IMG/VR virus record: IMGVR_UViG_3300048597_000651
Span: 1-50,608 of that record
Length of the DNA: 50,608 bases
Reading direction: 5' to 3' (one strand)
From: a virus
Positions 37,867-45,239 of this stretch are shown piece by piece; position 1 is the first letter of the stretch, and each line of letters opens with the position of its first letter. Position numbers and translations under genes: made by a program. The notes beneath the pieces are model-generated. The model was not told the origin of the DNA and did not search any database. It saw only the letters and a program-made list of their open reading frames with translations.

Positions 37867-38235
37867 TCACCGTCCAATCCAGCACCGCACGCCGCCATGC
37901 CGGCTGCACGTCCCGCTGCCGGTCGATGTGCTCGACGAGCCGTCGTTGCAGATCGCGCCCACGCGCGTTGTGCCGGTGCTGCCCGCGCACCACGGGATGC
38001 CGCCAGGCGGGTTGGGTGGCTGAGGATTGGTCGTGGGTGCCAACGTCGGCGCCGGCGTCAATGTTGGCGCGATGGTCGGTGAGGCTGTCGGCGATGGCGT
38101 GATCGCCGGCGCATCGCGCCGCACAACGGGCAGAAAAGAAACGGGCCGCAACCCGTCGGCGCTCGCCGGCCAGGCGGCCGCCAGCGCAATGCTCATGCAC
38201 GCCAGTGCGAGCACAGCAAAAATACGTTGCTTCAT
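37867..38235 (-). CDS. Secreted Thr/Pro-rich protein with DUF3761-like end, 122 aa
   Basis: A signal peptide (KQRIFAVLALACMSIALAAAWPASA) is followed by SFLPVVRRDAPA, a Thr/Pro-rich spacer with TPSPTASPTIAPTLTP repeats, and a C-terminal TTRVGAICNDGSSSTSTGSG then TCSRHGGVRCW. The last part resembles DUF3761 (CNDGT...SGTCSxHGGV). It would be secreted or lie at the surface. A lysogenic-conversion gene is a reasonable guess. Confidence 0.68.
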   Translation of the reverse strand: MKQRIFAVLALACMSIALAAAWPASADGLRPVSFLPVVRRDAPAITPSPTASPTIAPTLTPAPTLAPTTNPQPPNPPGGIPWCAGSTGTTRVGAICNDGSSSTSTGSGTCSRHGGVRCWIGR

Positions 38236-38251
38236 GGCAATCCCCCGATTG

Positions 38252-38551
38252 TTAATCTACGAATACCCACAGCCGGCCATCGTCGCCGATCTGCCACGTG
38301 CCGCGCTGAAGCCGGCGCTCGATGCGAATCACGTCCACCAGCAGCGGCACAGCATCAAGCCGGCTTGCTTCGCTTGCCAGTTCCCTTATCAGCAGCGCGT
38401 GGCTTGCTTTGTCGAGTCGTGTGCGCGATCTGTCGAAGAATCGCCGTAACGATTCCGACAGCCTTTCTCTTTTCATTTTCGTCTTCGATATCGTTGAGGA
38501 GTTCGGCAAACAGTTTCGTTTCATCGTCGTTGCTTCGATCCTCTCCCTCAT
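38252..38551 (-). CDS. Possible short gene overlapping the repressor end
   Basis: The frame is open for 99 residues; only its C-terminal part (LIRELASEASRLDAVPLLVD, VIRIERRLQRGTWQIGDDGR) looks protein-like. The upper 200 bases overlap the repressor in another frame, so the true gene, if any, probably begins with a GTG near 38346 just after the repressor stop, giving about 32 residues. Low support. Confidence 0.3.
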   Translation of the reverse strand: MRERIEATTMKRNCLPNSSTISKTKMKRERLSESLRRFFDRSRTRLDKASHALLIRELASEASRLDAVPLLVDVIRIERRLQRGTWQIGDDGRLWVFVD

Positions 38552-38771
38552 CCATCAAACCAAATTCACGAAAGACTATCTCTGGAGACACGCTGAGCCC
38601 GCGTGCAATCCCTTTGGCAATTTTGGGGCCGACATTTCTACGACCGGCATATACGTGAGTCAGTGCAGAGCTGTTGAAATCGCCGCGCCGTGCCAACTCG
38701 GAGCGGTCAATCCCTGCCAGCCTTAGCTGCTCATCCAACCATTGAATGCCTTCTTCGGTCGTTTTTGTCAT
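38355..38771 (-). CDS. XRE-family repressor (CI-like), 138 aa
   Basis: An HTH of the XRE/Cro-CI type covers residues 15-65: LDEQLRLAGIDRSELARRGD, FNSSALTHVYAGRRNVGPKI, AKGIARGLSVSPE. The C-terminal half is charged and helical (DETKLFAELLNDIEDENEKR), without a LexA-type peptidase motif. It is transcribed away from the early genes, with the operator/promoter region between. It is the best candidate for the lysogeny repressor. Confidence 0.82.
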   Translation of the reverse strand: MTKTTEEGIQWLDEQLRLAGIDRSELARRGDFNSSALTHVYAGRRNVGPKIAKGIARGLSVSPEIVFREFGLMDEGEDRSNDDETKLFAELLNDIEDENEKRKAVGIVTAILRQIAHTTRQSKPRAADKGTGKRSKPA

Positions 38772-38782
38772 TGGTTTAGAGT

Positions 38783-38847
38783 GTAAGACTCCAGACTAAA
38801 GTAACTTGAAAATGACTGTTGACAAACCGTAAGACATGTCGTAATAT
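38783..38847 (+). promoter_or_regulatory. Early promoter and operator region
   Basis: A strong plus-strand promoter reads TTGACA (38819-38824), 17 bases, TAATAT (38842-38847). Its spacer contains the palindrome GACATGTC (38833-38840) within TAAGACATGTCGTA. The heptamer GTAAGAC occurs at 38783-38789 and again at 38829-38835. Blocking this region by the adjacent XRE repressor would silence the early genes. The rest of the gap to 38929 also contains CCTCCCGCCGG..CCGGCAGGAGG, a possible leader hairpin before the GGAGGGGAGGAG ribosome site. Confidence 0.78.
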
Positions 38848-38929
38848 GATTTTTGTCAGTAGAAAGTGACTATAGACACACCCTCCCGCCGGCGTAGGAC
38901 CCGGCAGGAGGGGAGGAGAAAAGGACAGA

Positions 38930-39550
38930 ATGACATCGCTCAATCATTTCGTTTACATCAAGACCGACCTAGCCCGGTGGACGACCGGCCACTACGACGA
39001 GAACAATTGTTGGCACCCCGAACGTGACTGCGCATCCCCCGATTACGCCGCCGCGCGCGCGGCGTGGCTCAATGGAAGCGGCGACAACCCAGGCAACGAG
39101 ATCGAATGGACAAAGCGCCGGCAGGAATCTGCGCCGGCTCAGTCGCCGGCCACCCCAAACGCCACCGCCGACACGCTCATCGTCCCCGTGTCGCCCGCCG
39201 GCATGGCGTGGTATGCCGGTCAACTCCAGCTCGCCGACAAGCGCCTTGATGACGCCCTGGCCGTCAATCAGGGGCTGGCAACCGAGAACGCCAATCTCAC
39301 GCAGGAACTGAGCGAGCTGCACGAGCTGCTCGCCGTCGCCGGCGAGACGGTTGCAAATCTTGAGCGCGCACTCGAAAGCGAGCGCGCCATCGTCAAGCTC
39401 GCGGTCAGCGCCGCCGGCATGTTCGGCATCAGCCTAAAGACGCGCCGCTACGTGCGCATCCACAACGCCATGCGCGCCCATCGCAGCGCCCGCGGCGCCC
39501 AAGCCTGCACGCAGACCAGCACGCAATCCAACGCGGCATCTGCGGCGTAG
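38930..39550 (+). CDS. First early gene, coiled-coil protein, 206 aa
   Basis: An N-terminal domain with Trp, Cys and His (LARWTTGHYDENNCWHPERD) is followed by a linker and a coiled coil (LQLADKRLDDALAVNQGLAT, LTQELSELHELLAVAG). The C-terminus is basic. I do not recognise it. Its position directly after the early promoter suggests an early regulator or host-interaction protein, although no HTH is seen. Confidence 0.65.
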   Translation: MTSLNHFVYIKTDLARWTTGHYDENNCWHPERDCASPDYAAARAAWLNGSGDNPGNEIEWTKRRQESAPAQSPATPNATADTLIVPVSPAGMAWYAGQLQLADKRLDDALAVNQGLATENANLTQELSELHELLAVAGETVANLERALESERAIVKLAVSAAGMFGISLKTRRYVRIHNAMRAHRSARGAQACTQTSTQSNAASAA

Positions 39551-39601
39551 GGCACTCCCACACTGAATCACCCAACAGGAGCACCAACAGGAGCAACAAC
39601 G

Positions 39602-40042
39602 ATGGGAGCAACCTACCGCAGGCACTGGAAGCACGGCTACACCGGCACGCCGGCATCCATCGCCTTTCACGCCATGCACGACGTGGTGCTGGTGAACCCG
39701 AATCCAGGCCTCATCACGCGCATGCACAACGCCGCCGCCGGCGTGCGCTTCGCAGCGCCCCACCAGATCGACGCGGCGCTGGCGAAACTGGCCGGCCTCG
39801 TGCAGGAGGCACACGAGGCCGGCCACATGATCGACGTGACGACCAACCGCGCCATGCTGCGCTCCAACTCCAGCAAACACTGCATCACGCTGCACGTGCG
39901 CAAGGCTGAGCAGTCGCAGGATCAAGCGAGCCGCGTGTTCATCAACCAGATGAGCCGCGCCACGCACGACGATCTGCTGCCGCGCATTCGCGGCATGTTC
40001 GTCGCCGGCGTAGTGGCTGACACGGCAGGGGAGGGGCAATAG
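39602..40042 (+). CDS. Uncharacterised early protein, 146 aa
   Basis: The protein starts MGATYRRHWKHGYTGTPASI and has a helical middle (AKLAGLVQEAHEAGHMIDVT) with several His residues and a C-terminal RATHDDLLPRIRGMFVAGVV. Not recognised. The 51-base gap upstream contains repeats of AACAGGAGCA that provide ribosome-binding sites. Confidence 0.6.
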   Translation: MGATYRRHWKHGYTGTPASIAFHAMHDVVLVNPNPGLITRMHNAAAGVRFAAPHQIDAALAKLAGLVQEAHEAGHMIDVTTNRAMLRSNSSKHCITLHVRKAEQSQDQASRVFINQMSRATHDDLLPRIRGMFVAGVVADTAGEGQ

Positions 40043-40044
40043 CG

Positions 40045-40263
40045 ATGTGGCAATTCCCCTCTGATCGACCCGACGCCGGCCAGCAGCATGTCGCCGGCAG
40101 CCAGCAGGCCGCAGACGAGCGCATCGCGCGCAACATGAAGCGCGCCGCACACAAGCGCGCGGTGTGGGTCGTCCTCACCGGCTCGCCGCTGGAGATTGTC
40201 GTCATCGTGTGCGTGTTGGCGCTGTGTGTCGCCGGCGCCGCGCATTTTCTTTCGCTGAGGTGA
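40045..40263 (+). CDS. Small single-pass membrane protein, 72 aa
   Basis: A soluble N-terminal half (SQQAADERIARNMKRAAHKR) is followed by one transmembrane helix at about residues 50-68 (LEIVVIVCVLALCVAGAAHF). It starts two bases after the previous stop. Function unknown; possibly superinfection exclusion or membrane anchoring. Confidence 0.55.
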   Translation: MWQFPSDRPDAGQQHVAGSQQAADERIARNMKRAAHKRAVWVVLTGSPLEIVVIVCVLALCVAGAAHFLSLR

Positions 40264-40267
40264 ATTT

Positions 40268-40657
40268 GTGAACACCTTGACCCTATTTAACGCATACGAG
40301 AAGGCGCAAAACGATCTGTCGAATGTGTGCGTGCTGCTTGCAGCCGTGCCGATGAGCGCGGGCGAGATTGCCAGCAATTACCAACGCGCTCGTCGGCTGG
40401 AGCGCCAGTGCAACACCCTTGCCGCCGCCATCCGCGCACGGCTCACACCGCCGCACTCGAAACAGTCGCGGGTCGCTGGCGTGTCGATCCATCCGAATGC
40501 CGTGTTTGTGCACCGCAACAACGAAGACGATTACGCGATGTATGCCGGCACCACCGCCTCACGCAAGCGGCTCTTTTGCGTGTGTGTAGACACAATGCAC
40601 CCCACGTGGAGCGGGATCGCCGGCGTGATGCGATTCGAGCGTGAGGTGAAGTCGTGA
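40268..40657 (+). CDS. Uncharacterised early protein, 129 aa (GTG start)
   Basis: The N-terminal half is helical (YEKAQNDLSNVCVLLAAVPM, YQRARRLERQCNTLAAAIRA). The second half is beta-rich (RVAGVSIHPNAVFVHRNNED, LFCVCVDTMHP). The GTG at 40268 follows the previous stop by four bases. The next gene overlaps by GTGA. Not recognised. Confidence 0.55.
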   Translation: MNTLTLFNAYEKAQNDLSNVCVLLAAVPMSAGEIASNYQRARRLERQCNTLAAAIRARLTPPHSKQSRVAGVSIHPNAVFVHRNNEDDYAMYAGTTASRKRLFCVCVDTMHPTWSGIAGVMRFEREVKS

Positions 40658-41013
40658 CCAGCATCACCGGCACACAGCTCACCTTCACCGCGCCGCTGCC
40701 GGCGCACAACGGCACGCCCACATCGCGCGCCGCCGCCGAGCGCATTGAACCCGTTGCCGGCACGCTTCGCCGGCAGGTGCTCGACTACCTGCGCGAGCAG
40801 GGCGAACACGGCGCGACCGACGAAGAGATGCAGGACGCGCTGCACATGAACCCGTCGACGCAGCGCCCGCGCCGCATCGAACTGTGCGACACGGGCTGGA
40901 TCTTGCGCACCGACGACGTGCGCAAGACGCACAGCGGGCGCGACGCCGCCGTGTATCGCGTCGCCCCGTCTGAACAGGGTGACGCGCCAGTGATCGTAGA
41001 GGTGGCGCGATGA
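40654..41013 (+). CDS. Winged-helix DNA-binding protein, 119 aa
   Basis: Residues 35-85 form a winged helix (TLRRQVLDYLREQGEHGATD, EEMQDALHMNPSTQRPRRIE, LCDTGWILRTDDVR). The rest is short beta and disordered. It has a GTG start overlapping the previous stop. It may regulate later genes or bind replication sites. Related phage proteins are often annotated as helix-turn-helix proteins of unknown role. Confidence 0.65.
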   Translation: MTSITGTQLTFTAPLPAHNGTPTSRAAAERIEPVAGTLRRQVLDYLREQGEHGATDEEMQDALHMNPSTQRPRRIELCDTGWILRTDDVRKTHSGRDAAVYRVAPSEQGDAPVIVEVAR

Positions 41014-41384
41014 GCAACACGCCAAAGACGATCTATCGCCGGCCAGAGCACGCGGGCAACCCGCCAACGAAAGCCGTCATACGCGGAGAAACATCCATGC
41101 TGACGCTTGACCCTGCGCGACTGGCGAAGGCCGGCAGCGTGTACACCGCCCCCAGGGGGTGGCACACGGTCAAGCCAGTCAGCCGCCGGCCCCTGAGCAA
41201 GGCCGCGGTGATTCTCTTCCTCTTGGGTGTGCTGGTGGTGGTGGTCGTTCTGATCGCCATCACCAGCGAGAGAAGGGCGCATGCTCAGATCATCGGCGAG
41301 CCTGTGTGCTACATCAGCGCGCCGGCATTGCCGGCCATGTCCTGCATAGAGCCGCGCGCATATTTGCCAATAGTGCAACGATGA
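41010..41384 (+). CDS. Membrane protein with YLPIVQR C-terminus, 124 aa
   Basis: One transmembrane helix around residues 63-87 (PLSKAAVILFLLGVLVVVVV) separates a soluble N-terminus from an outer tail that contains Cys and ends in IEPRAYLPIVQR. Similar YLP(I/V)xxR endings are seen in many exported proteins of Chloroflexota. It is coupled to both neighbours through ATGA overlaps. Confidence 0.6.
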   Translation: MSNTPKTIYRRPEHAGNPPTKAVIRGETSMLTLDPARLAKAGSVYTAPRGWHTVKPVSRRPLSKAAVILFLLGVLVVVVVLIAITSERRAHAQIIGEPVCYISAPALPAMSCIEPRAYLPIVQR

Positions 41385-41596
41385 AAACACAACCAAAAAC
41401 ACAAACACAAACGTGTGAGAAATGCGGCGCAACACTGCACCGCGAAGATTTGATTGAGGACGCCGACAACATGCAGCGGGTCTGGAAGTGCCGCGCATGC
41501 GGACACGACAACGGCACACCGAGTGCGCCGCGTCGCGCCGGCTCGCTCGGCGATGACAGCGAAGCGAGTCGCATCGACAGGAGCAACATCAGTTAA
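41381..41596 (+). CDS. Zinc-ribbon protein, 71 aa
   Basis: The ATG at 41381 overlaps the previous stop. Two CxxC pairs (TCEKCGATLHREDLIEDADN and VWKCRACGHDNG) form a classical zinc ribbon. The C-terminal 25 residues are Ser/Arg-rich. A small zinc-ribbon protein in an early operon is probably nucleic-acid binding or a transcription accessory factor. Confidence 0.6.
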   Translation: MKTQPKTQTQTCEKCGATLHREDLIEDADNMQRVWKCRACGHDNGTPSAPRRAGSLGDDSEASRIDRSNIS

Positions 41597-41703
41597 CAGG
41601 CGGCGGGATTCTCCTTTCCCGCTTTGGGTTGGTTTCGCTGGCGGCCGGATCATGGGGCGGCTGCCAGCGAGCCGGAATGCACAGGAACATGGGAGCACAT
41701 GAA
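41597..41703 (+). promoter_or_regulatory. Structured leader before the 41704 gene
   Basis: Two hairpins can be drawn: GCGGGA/TCCCGC around TTCTCCTT, followed by TTT, and CGCTGGC/GCCAGCG spanning about 41636-41669. The leader ends with ATGGGAGCACATGAA, whose GGGAG is the ribosome site for ATG 41704. The sequence ATGGGAGCACA recurs in the 43454-43634 gap, so the two leaders may be related. Confidence 0.4.
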
Positions 41704-42855
41704 ATGGATCAACTTCAATTTGGCGCGTTCATCGAGCAACTGACGCGCATCGCCAATGCGCTGGAAGCCGCAAAGCCGGCAGAGCCGGATGCGATCACGC
41801 TGCCCATCGGCGCATACAAAACGTTCGACTGGACGCAGATCAACTGCCGCGTGTTCGCCGACGATGATTTCGGCGTGTCGCAGGTGTTCTGCATGAATGA
41901 CGGGCGCGTCTATACGCGCCGCACCAACGACAAATTCGGCTCTGAAATCTGGTTCTCGCGCGGTGACGGCAAAGCCGCCGACGGCACCGCGCGCTACAAG
42001 CGGTTGATCGAATTCCGCGAGATCAAGGACGCTGAACCCATCGGGCGCAAGGCCGAGCAGGCGCTGAAACACGCGCCGAACGTGCAAGCACCTGAATTAA
42101 AAGCGCCTGCGCTCAACGCGCCGCGCATCGAGTTGCCGGCAGACCTGCGCAAAGACTGGCTCTACTGGCATGACGAAGCTTCGAAGTTCGGCGCCGTGCC
42201 GGCAGAACTCGGCATCTACGAAGCCGACACCATCAGCAGCGTGAAGGACAAGATCGCGCGCCTCACGGCGCTGGTCGAAGCCGGCGCGGTCGCAGATGCG
42301 CAGATACTGCTCGACAAGCTGGTCATGGCACTAGCCGACGCGAAAGAGGCCGGCGTCGATGTGCCGGCAGAGTTCTATGCGACCGCCGGCGTTCCCGCTG
42401 ATGTGATCGAGATGCGCATCGGCACGGTGAAGAACCTTATCGCCGCCCAACAGGGCGCGCAGGTGATGACGCAATCAGCGACACAATCGGCACCCGCGCA
42501 ACAGCCTATTGCAAACGTTGCTGCCCAGCAGGTCATCAACGACCTGCGCGACGCCGCCGGCAAGAGCGCCCAGCGCGTCACCACGCAGTCGCAGGACTTC
42601 GACATCATCAGCGCGCTGGAGCATGTCTGTGGCACGGAGAAGGCGCGCCAGAGGTTCACCGAGATCGTGTTTGGCGAAGCGCGCTTCGACAAGCTCAAGC
42701 CGGCGCAGCGTTGCGCGCTGCTCACCTGGCTCAGGCCGGCGCGTGTCGCGAGTGGCAAAGCTCAGCCAACCAACCCGAAGGCCGCCGCCGGCGTTGCCGC
42801 CGTGCTGACCATGCCGCAGGCAGCAGAATCCCCTGAACAGGCGGTGACGGCGTGA
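41704..42855 (+). CDS. Uncharacterised early protein, candidate DNA-metabolism gene, 383 aa
   Basis: I place the start at ATG 41704, eight bases after GGGAG. N-terminal residues 30-120 contain a beta-rich domain (RVFADDDFGVSQVFCMNDGR, FGSEIWFSRGDGKA). The middle is helical, and near the end VINDLRDAAGKSAQRVTTQS and ALEHVCGTEKARQRFTEIVF suggest another folded unit. I do not recognise it. Its place before the ASCH and RuvB-like genes makes a role in DNA replication or recombination possible. Confidence 0.6.
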   Translation: MDQLQFGAFIEQLTRIANALEAAKPAEPDAITLPIGAYKTFDWTQINCRVFADDDFGVSQVFCMNDGRVYTRRTNDKFGSEIWFSRGDGKAADGTARYKRLIEFREIKDAEPIGRKAEQALKHAPNVQAPELKAPALNAPRIELPADLRKDWLYWHDEASKFGAVPAELGIYEADTISSVKDKIARLTALVEAGAVADAQILLDKLVMALADAKEAGVDVPAEFYATAGVPADVIEMRIGTVKNLIAAQQGAQVMTQSATQSAPAQQPIANVAAQQVINDLRDAAGKSAQRVTTQSQDFDIISALEHVCGTEKARQRFTEIVFGEARFDKLKPAQRCALLTWLRPARVASGKAQPTNPKAAAGVAAVLTMPQAAESPEQAVTA

Positions 42856-43097
42856 CATCATCTCTCCGCAAGGGGCAGCGCGTCCGCCTCACGCAGATGC
42901 AGCGCGCGCGGCTCGTCGTCAACGGCACGCTCGTGTTCGACTACGACAACGCGCGCGGCAACACCGCAGTTGTCGAAGAGATCGTCGAAGGGCAGGGCGT
43001 AAAGGCCGTTGTGCGCTTCGATGCACCGAACGCCGGCGTCATGCTGGTGCCGGCGAAGTATTTGAAGCGCGTCGCGAAGCAGGAGCGTGCAACATGA
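42852..43097 (+). CDS. Small SH3/KOW-like protein, 81 aa (GTG start)
   Basis: The sequence SSLRKGQRVRLTQMQRARLV, then NTAVVEEIVEGQGVKAVVRF and VMLVPAKYLKRV is a compact beta barrel of SH3 or KOW type. The GTG overlaps the previous stop by four bases. Probably a nucleic-acid or protein-binding module. Function unknown. Confidence 0.6.
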   Translation: MTSSLRKGQRVRLTQMQRARLVVNGTLVFDYDNARGNTAVVEEIVEGQGVKAVVRFDAPNAGVMLVPAKYLKRVAKQERAT

Positions 43098-43453
43098 TGG
43101 AAGAATTTGACATCAACGGAAACACATTCCATGCGCGTATCAATCAGGAAGTCATCATCAAGTTTTCGGGCAACGTCACGGTGAAGGGGTTAACCATTGA
43201 GGCTGATGACGACTGCGACGATGAGCAGGATGTGATCGACAGCCTCAAAGAAAAACTTGGAACTCTTTTCCCAGAACTATGCCTGCCAGCCGAGAGCGAA
43301 GAAGACCCGCTCGCGCCCATCGTGCCGCGCTGGATGCGTAATCACGAGCCAGATCGCAGGCAACTACAGCAATGGAATCAGGGCGCGCCGGCACAGTCAC
43401 CAGAGTTGCGATTACGCGATCTGCCCATCGCCAACGCATTAACCCAACCATGA
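43094..43453 (+). CDS. Acidic uncharacterised protein, 119 aa
   Basis: ATGATGG overlaps the previous stop. The N-terminal beta part (FDINGNTFHARINQEVIIKF) leads to an acidic stretch (EADDDCDDEQDVIDSLKEKL) and a disordered Pro/Gln-rich end. Composition is less GC-rich than its neighbours. Not recognised. Confidence 0.55.
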   Translation: MMEEFDINGNTFHARINQEVIIKFSGNVTVKGLTIEADDDCDDEQDVIDSLKEKLGTLFPELCLPAESEEDPLAPIVPRWMRNHEPDRRQLQQWNQGAPAQSPELRLRDLPIANALTQP

Positions 43454-43595
43454 CAACTGACACAACGGAGGCGATAACGGCGCCGTAAAAGCGCCGACGC
43501 GACGCGGTGGGGCCGGCTCTGGAGACTGACGCAAGCCGTCACTGTTTTATGGGAGCACACGGTTTGATAGGTCAGCCGGCCTCATTTGTAACACG
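43454..43595 (+). other. Gene-free stretch with leader-like structure
   Basis: I see no convincing gene here. The stretch holds CGGCGC/GCGCCG and TGACG/CGTCA hairpins, the latter followed by CTGTTTTA, and the 11-mer ATGGGAGCACA also found before the 41704 gene. It may be a decayed gene or a transcript leader for the ASCH/RuvB-like genes. Confidence 0.35.
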
Positions 43596-43634
43596 ATGAA
43601 AAAGAAATCCTACATTCAGGATGGTTTGTTTTAG
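43596..43634 (+). CDS. 12-residue peptide frame, in frame with the ASCH gene across a TAG
   Basis: ATG at 43596 opens MKKKSYIQDGLF followed by TAG, and the next triplet is the ATG of the ASCH gene in the same frame. QDGLF resembles the QxxLF pentapeptide that binds the sliding clamp. It may be a leader peptide coupling translation, a tiny clamp-binding peptide, or an N-terminal extension gained by TAG read-through. Evidence is suggestive only. Confidence 0.35.
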   Translation: MKKKSYIQDGLF

Positions 43635-43976
43635 ATGGCGCGCAACATGAGCTTCATGCTTACCGCGCAGCAGGTGCTCGCCGGCACGAAGGACGTGACA
43701 CGCCGGCACGGCTGGTGGAATCTCAAGCCAGGCGACCCGCTCAATGCCGTCGAGAAGGGTATGGGGCTGAAGCGCGGGCAGAAGATCGTCAAGCTGCGCC
43801 GCATCGAAGTCGTCTCGATTCGCCACGAGCGACTGGACGCCATCACGCCGGCGGACGTGTGCCGCGAAGGATTCCCTGAAATGACGCCCTTGCAGTTCAT
43901 CGAGATGTTCTGCAAAACGCATCAGGGTTGCACGCCGGCCACCATCATCAATCGCATCGAGTTCAAATATCTATGA
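43635..43976 (+). CDS. ASCH-domain protein, 113 aa
   Basis: The motifs LTAQQVLAGTKDVTRRHGWW and GDPLNAVEKGMGLKRGQKIV, and the end TPLQFIEMFCKTHQGC with NRIEFKYL, fit the ASCH fold (a PUA-like beta barrel) common in phages. ASCH proteins bind or process modified nucleosides or RNA; the exact role of the phage forms is unclear. It overlaps the following ATPase by ATGA. Confidence 0.75.
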   Translation: MARNMSFMLTAQQVLAGTKDVTRRHGWWNLKPGDPLNAVEKGMGLKRGQKIVKLRRIEVVSIRHERLDAITPADVCREGFPEMTPLQFIEMFCKTHQGCTPATIINRIEFKYL

Positions 43977-45010
43977 ACACACCATCGACCGACATTCGCA
44001 CTCGCGTTGACGACGCCTTCGCCGGCTTCATCGGCAACACGCCGGCGGTGTATGCCATCAAGCGCAGTCTGCGCGTCGCGCTCTCGCACACTCCGGCGCG
44101 CATGGATCGCGTGTTTCTGTTTGTCGGCGGCCCGTCGCTGGGCAAGACGACGATAGCGAAGCGCACCGCAAGCGCGCTCGGCCTGCCGTTCCTCCAACTC
44201 GACGGCACAGCGATCAAAACCCGCGAGCAACTGTTCGACGCGCTTGAAGACATGCTCGTTGATGGCGGCCTGCCAACAAAGCGGGTGGGTGAGCGCAGCG
44301 GCATGCCGATGATCGAGTATCCGCCCTGCGCCATCTTTATCGACGAGATTCACACGCTGGGCGCCGGCGTCCAGAACGCGCTGCTCACCGCGCTCGAAGC
44401 GAGCGACCGCAGTGTCGTATTGAGCCGCGCCGGCGTGCGTCGTGTGGCGCTGGTCGGCAACGTGCTGTTCATGTTCGCCACCACGAAGCAGGGACTGCTC
44501 GACGATGCATTCCGCTCGCGCTGCACCGAGATTCTGTTGCAGCCATATTCGCAGTCGGAGATCGAAGAAATGGTGCGGCTGAACTACGCCGGCTTGCCGG
44601 CTGAGGCCGTGCCGCTGGTCGCTCGCGCATCGCGTCTCGTGCCGCGACGGGCGTTTATGCTCGCGCGCGATGTGTCTGAGGAGATCGCCGACACGGGCAA
44701 GCCGGTCGAAACGTGCTTCGCGCACGTCATGTATGGTCTCGGCATCGTCAGCCGCAATGGCCTGACGCATGATGATCTCGCATACCTCAACGCGCTAGTG
44801 AATGAGCGCCGGCCGCTGGGCGAGCGCGTCATCATCGCATCGCTAGAGGGCATCGAATCCGAGCGCGTGCGCGATGAGATCGAGCCGTATCTGAAGCGGC
44901 TCGGCTACATCAAGCTCGCCAAAGACGGGCGCGTCATCACACCCGACGGCCTTGATGCGCACACCCGCATCAAGGCGCGCCTGGCCGAACTGCCGCTGGG
45001 AGTGAACTGA
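43973..45010 (+). CDS. RuvB-like AAA+ ATPase, 345 aa
   Basis: Start at ATG 43973, overlapping the previous stop. Walker A is GGPSLGKTT (residues 52-60), Walker B IFIDEIH (121-127), a sensor-like FMFATTKQGLLDDA and the arginine finger region FRSRCTEILL follow. The C-terminal winged helix reads YLKRLGYIKLAKDGRVITPD, as in RuvB. These features make a Holliday-junction-type helicase motor the best guess; length is near that of RuvB (about 335-350). No ruvA or ruvC is present in the window. It may drive phage recombination or replication fork remodelling, possibly with the host RuvA. Confidence 0.8.
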   Translation: MNTPSTDIRTRVDDAFAGFIGNTPAVYAIKRSLRVALSHTPARMDRVFLFVGGPSLGKTTIAKRTASALGLPFLQLDGTAIKTREQLFDALEDMLVDGGLPTKRVGERSGMPMIEYPPCAIFIDEIHTLGAGVQNALLTALEASDRSVVLSRAGVRRVALVGNVLFMFATTKQGLLDDAFRSRCTEILLQPYSQSEIEEMVRLNYAGLPAEAVPLVARASRLVPRRAFMLARDVSEEIADTGKPVETCFAHVMYGLGIVSRNGLTHDDLAYLNALVNERRPLGERVIIASLEGIESERVRDEIEPYLKRLGYIKLAKDGRVITPDGLDAHTRIKARLAELPLGVN

Positions 45011-45011
45011 C

Positions 45012-45239
45012 ATGACCCTGCGCCGGTATCGTGACCCCAAACTGCGCCAGCGCATCCGCGATCTGCGCAGAGCGGAGAACTGCGAGCGCAAGACGCATTT
45101 CGACTCACGCAAAGACGCGCAGGCCGTGCGCGTTGACATGACGCATGGCGACAACAGCAAATTGGCGATCTACGTGTGTCCGGTGTGTGGCAAGTTCGTG
45201 CTGGGCAGTGATCGCAAGAAAAGCAGGAAGATGAAATGA
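45012..45239 (+). CDS. Small Cys-containing protein, 75 aa
   Basis: Begins one base after the previous stop. The N-terminus is very basic (LRRYRDPKLRQRIRDLRRAE), with one CxxC pair at IYVCPVCGKF. Together with Cys24 (ENCERKTHF) it could bind zinc. The family of small phage zinc proteins is likely nucleic-acid binding. Confidence 0.55.
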   Translation: MTLRRYRDPKLRQRIRDLRRAENCERKTHFDSRKDAQAVRVDMTHGDNSKLAIYVCPVCGKFVLGSDRKKSRKMK

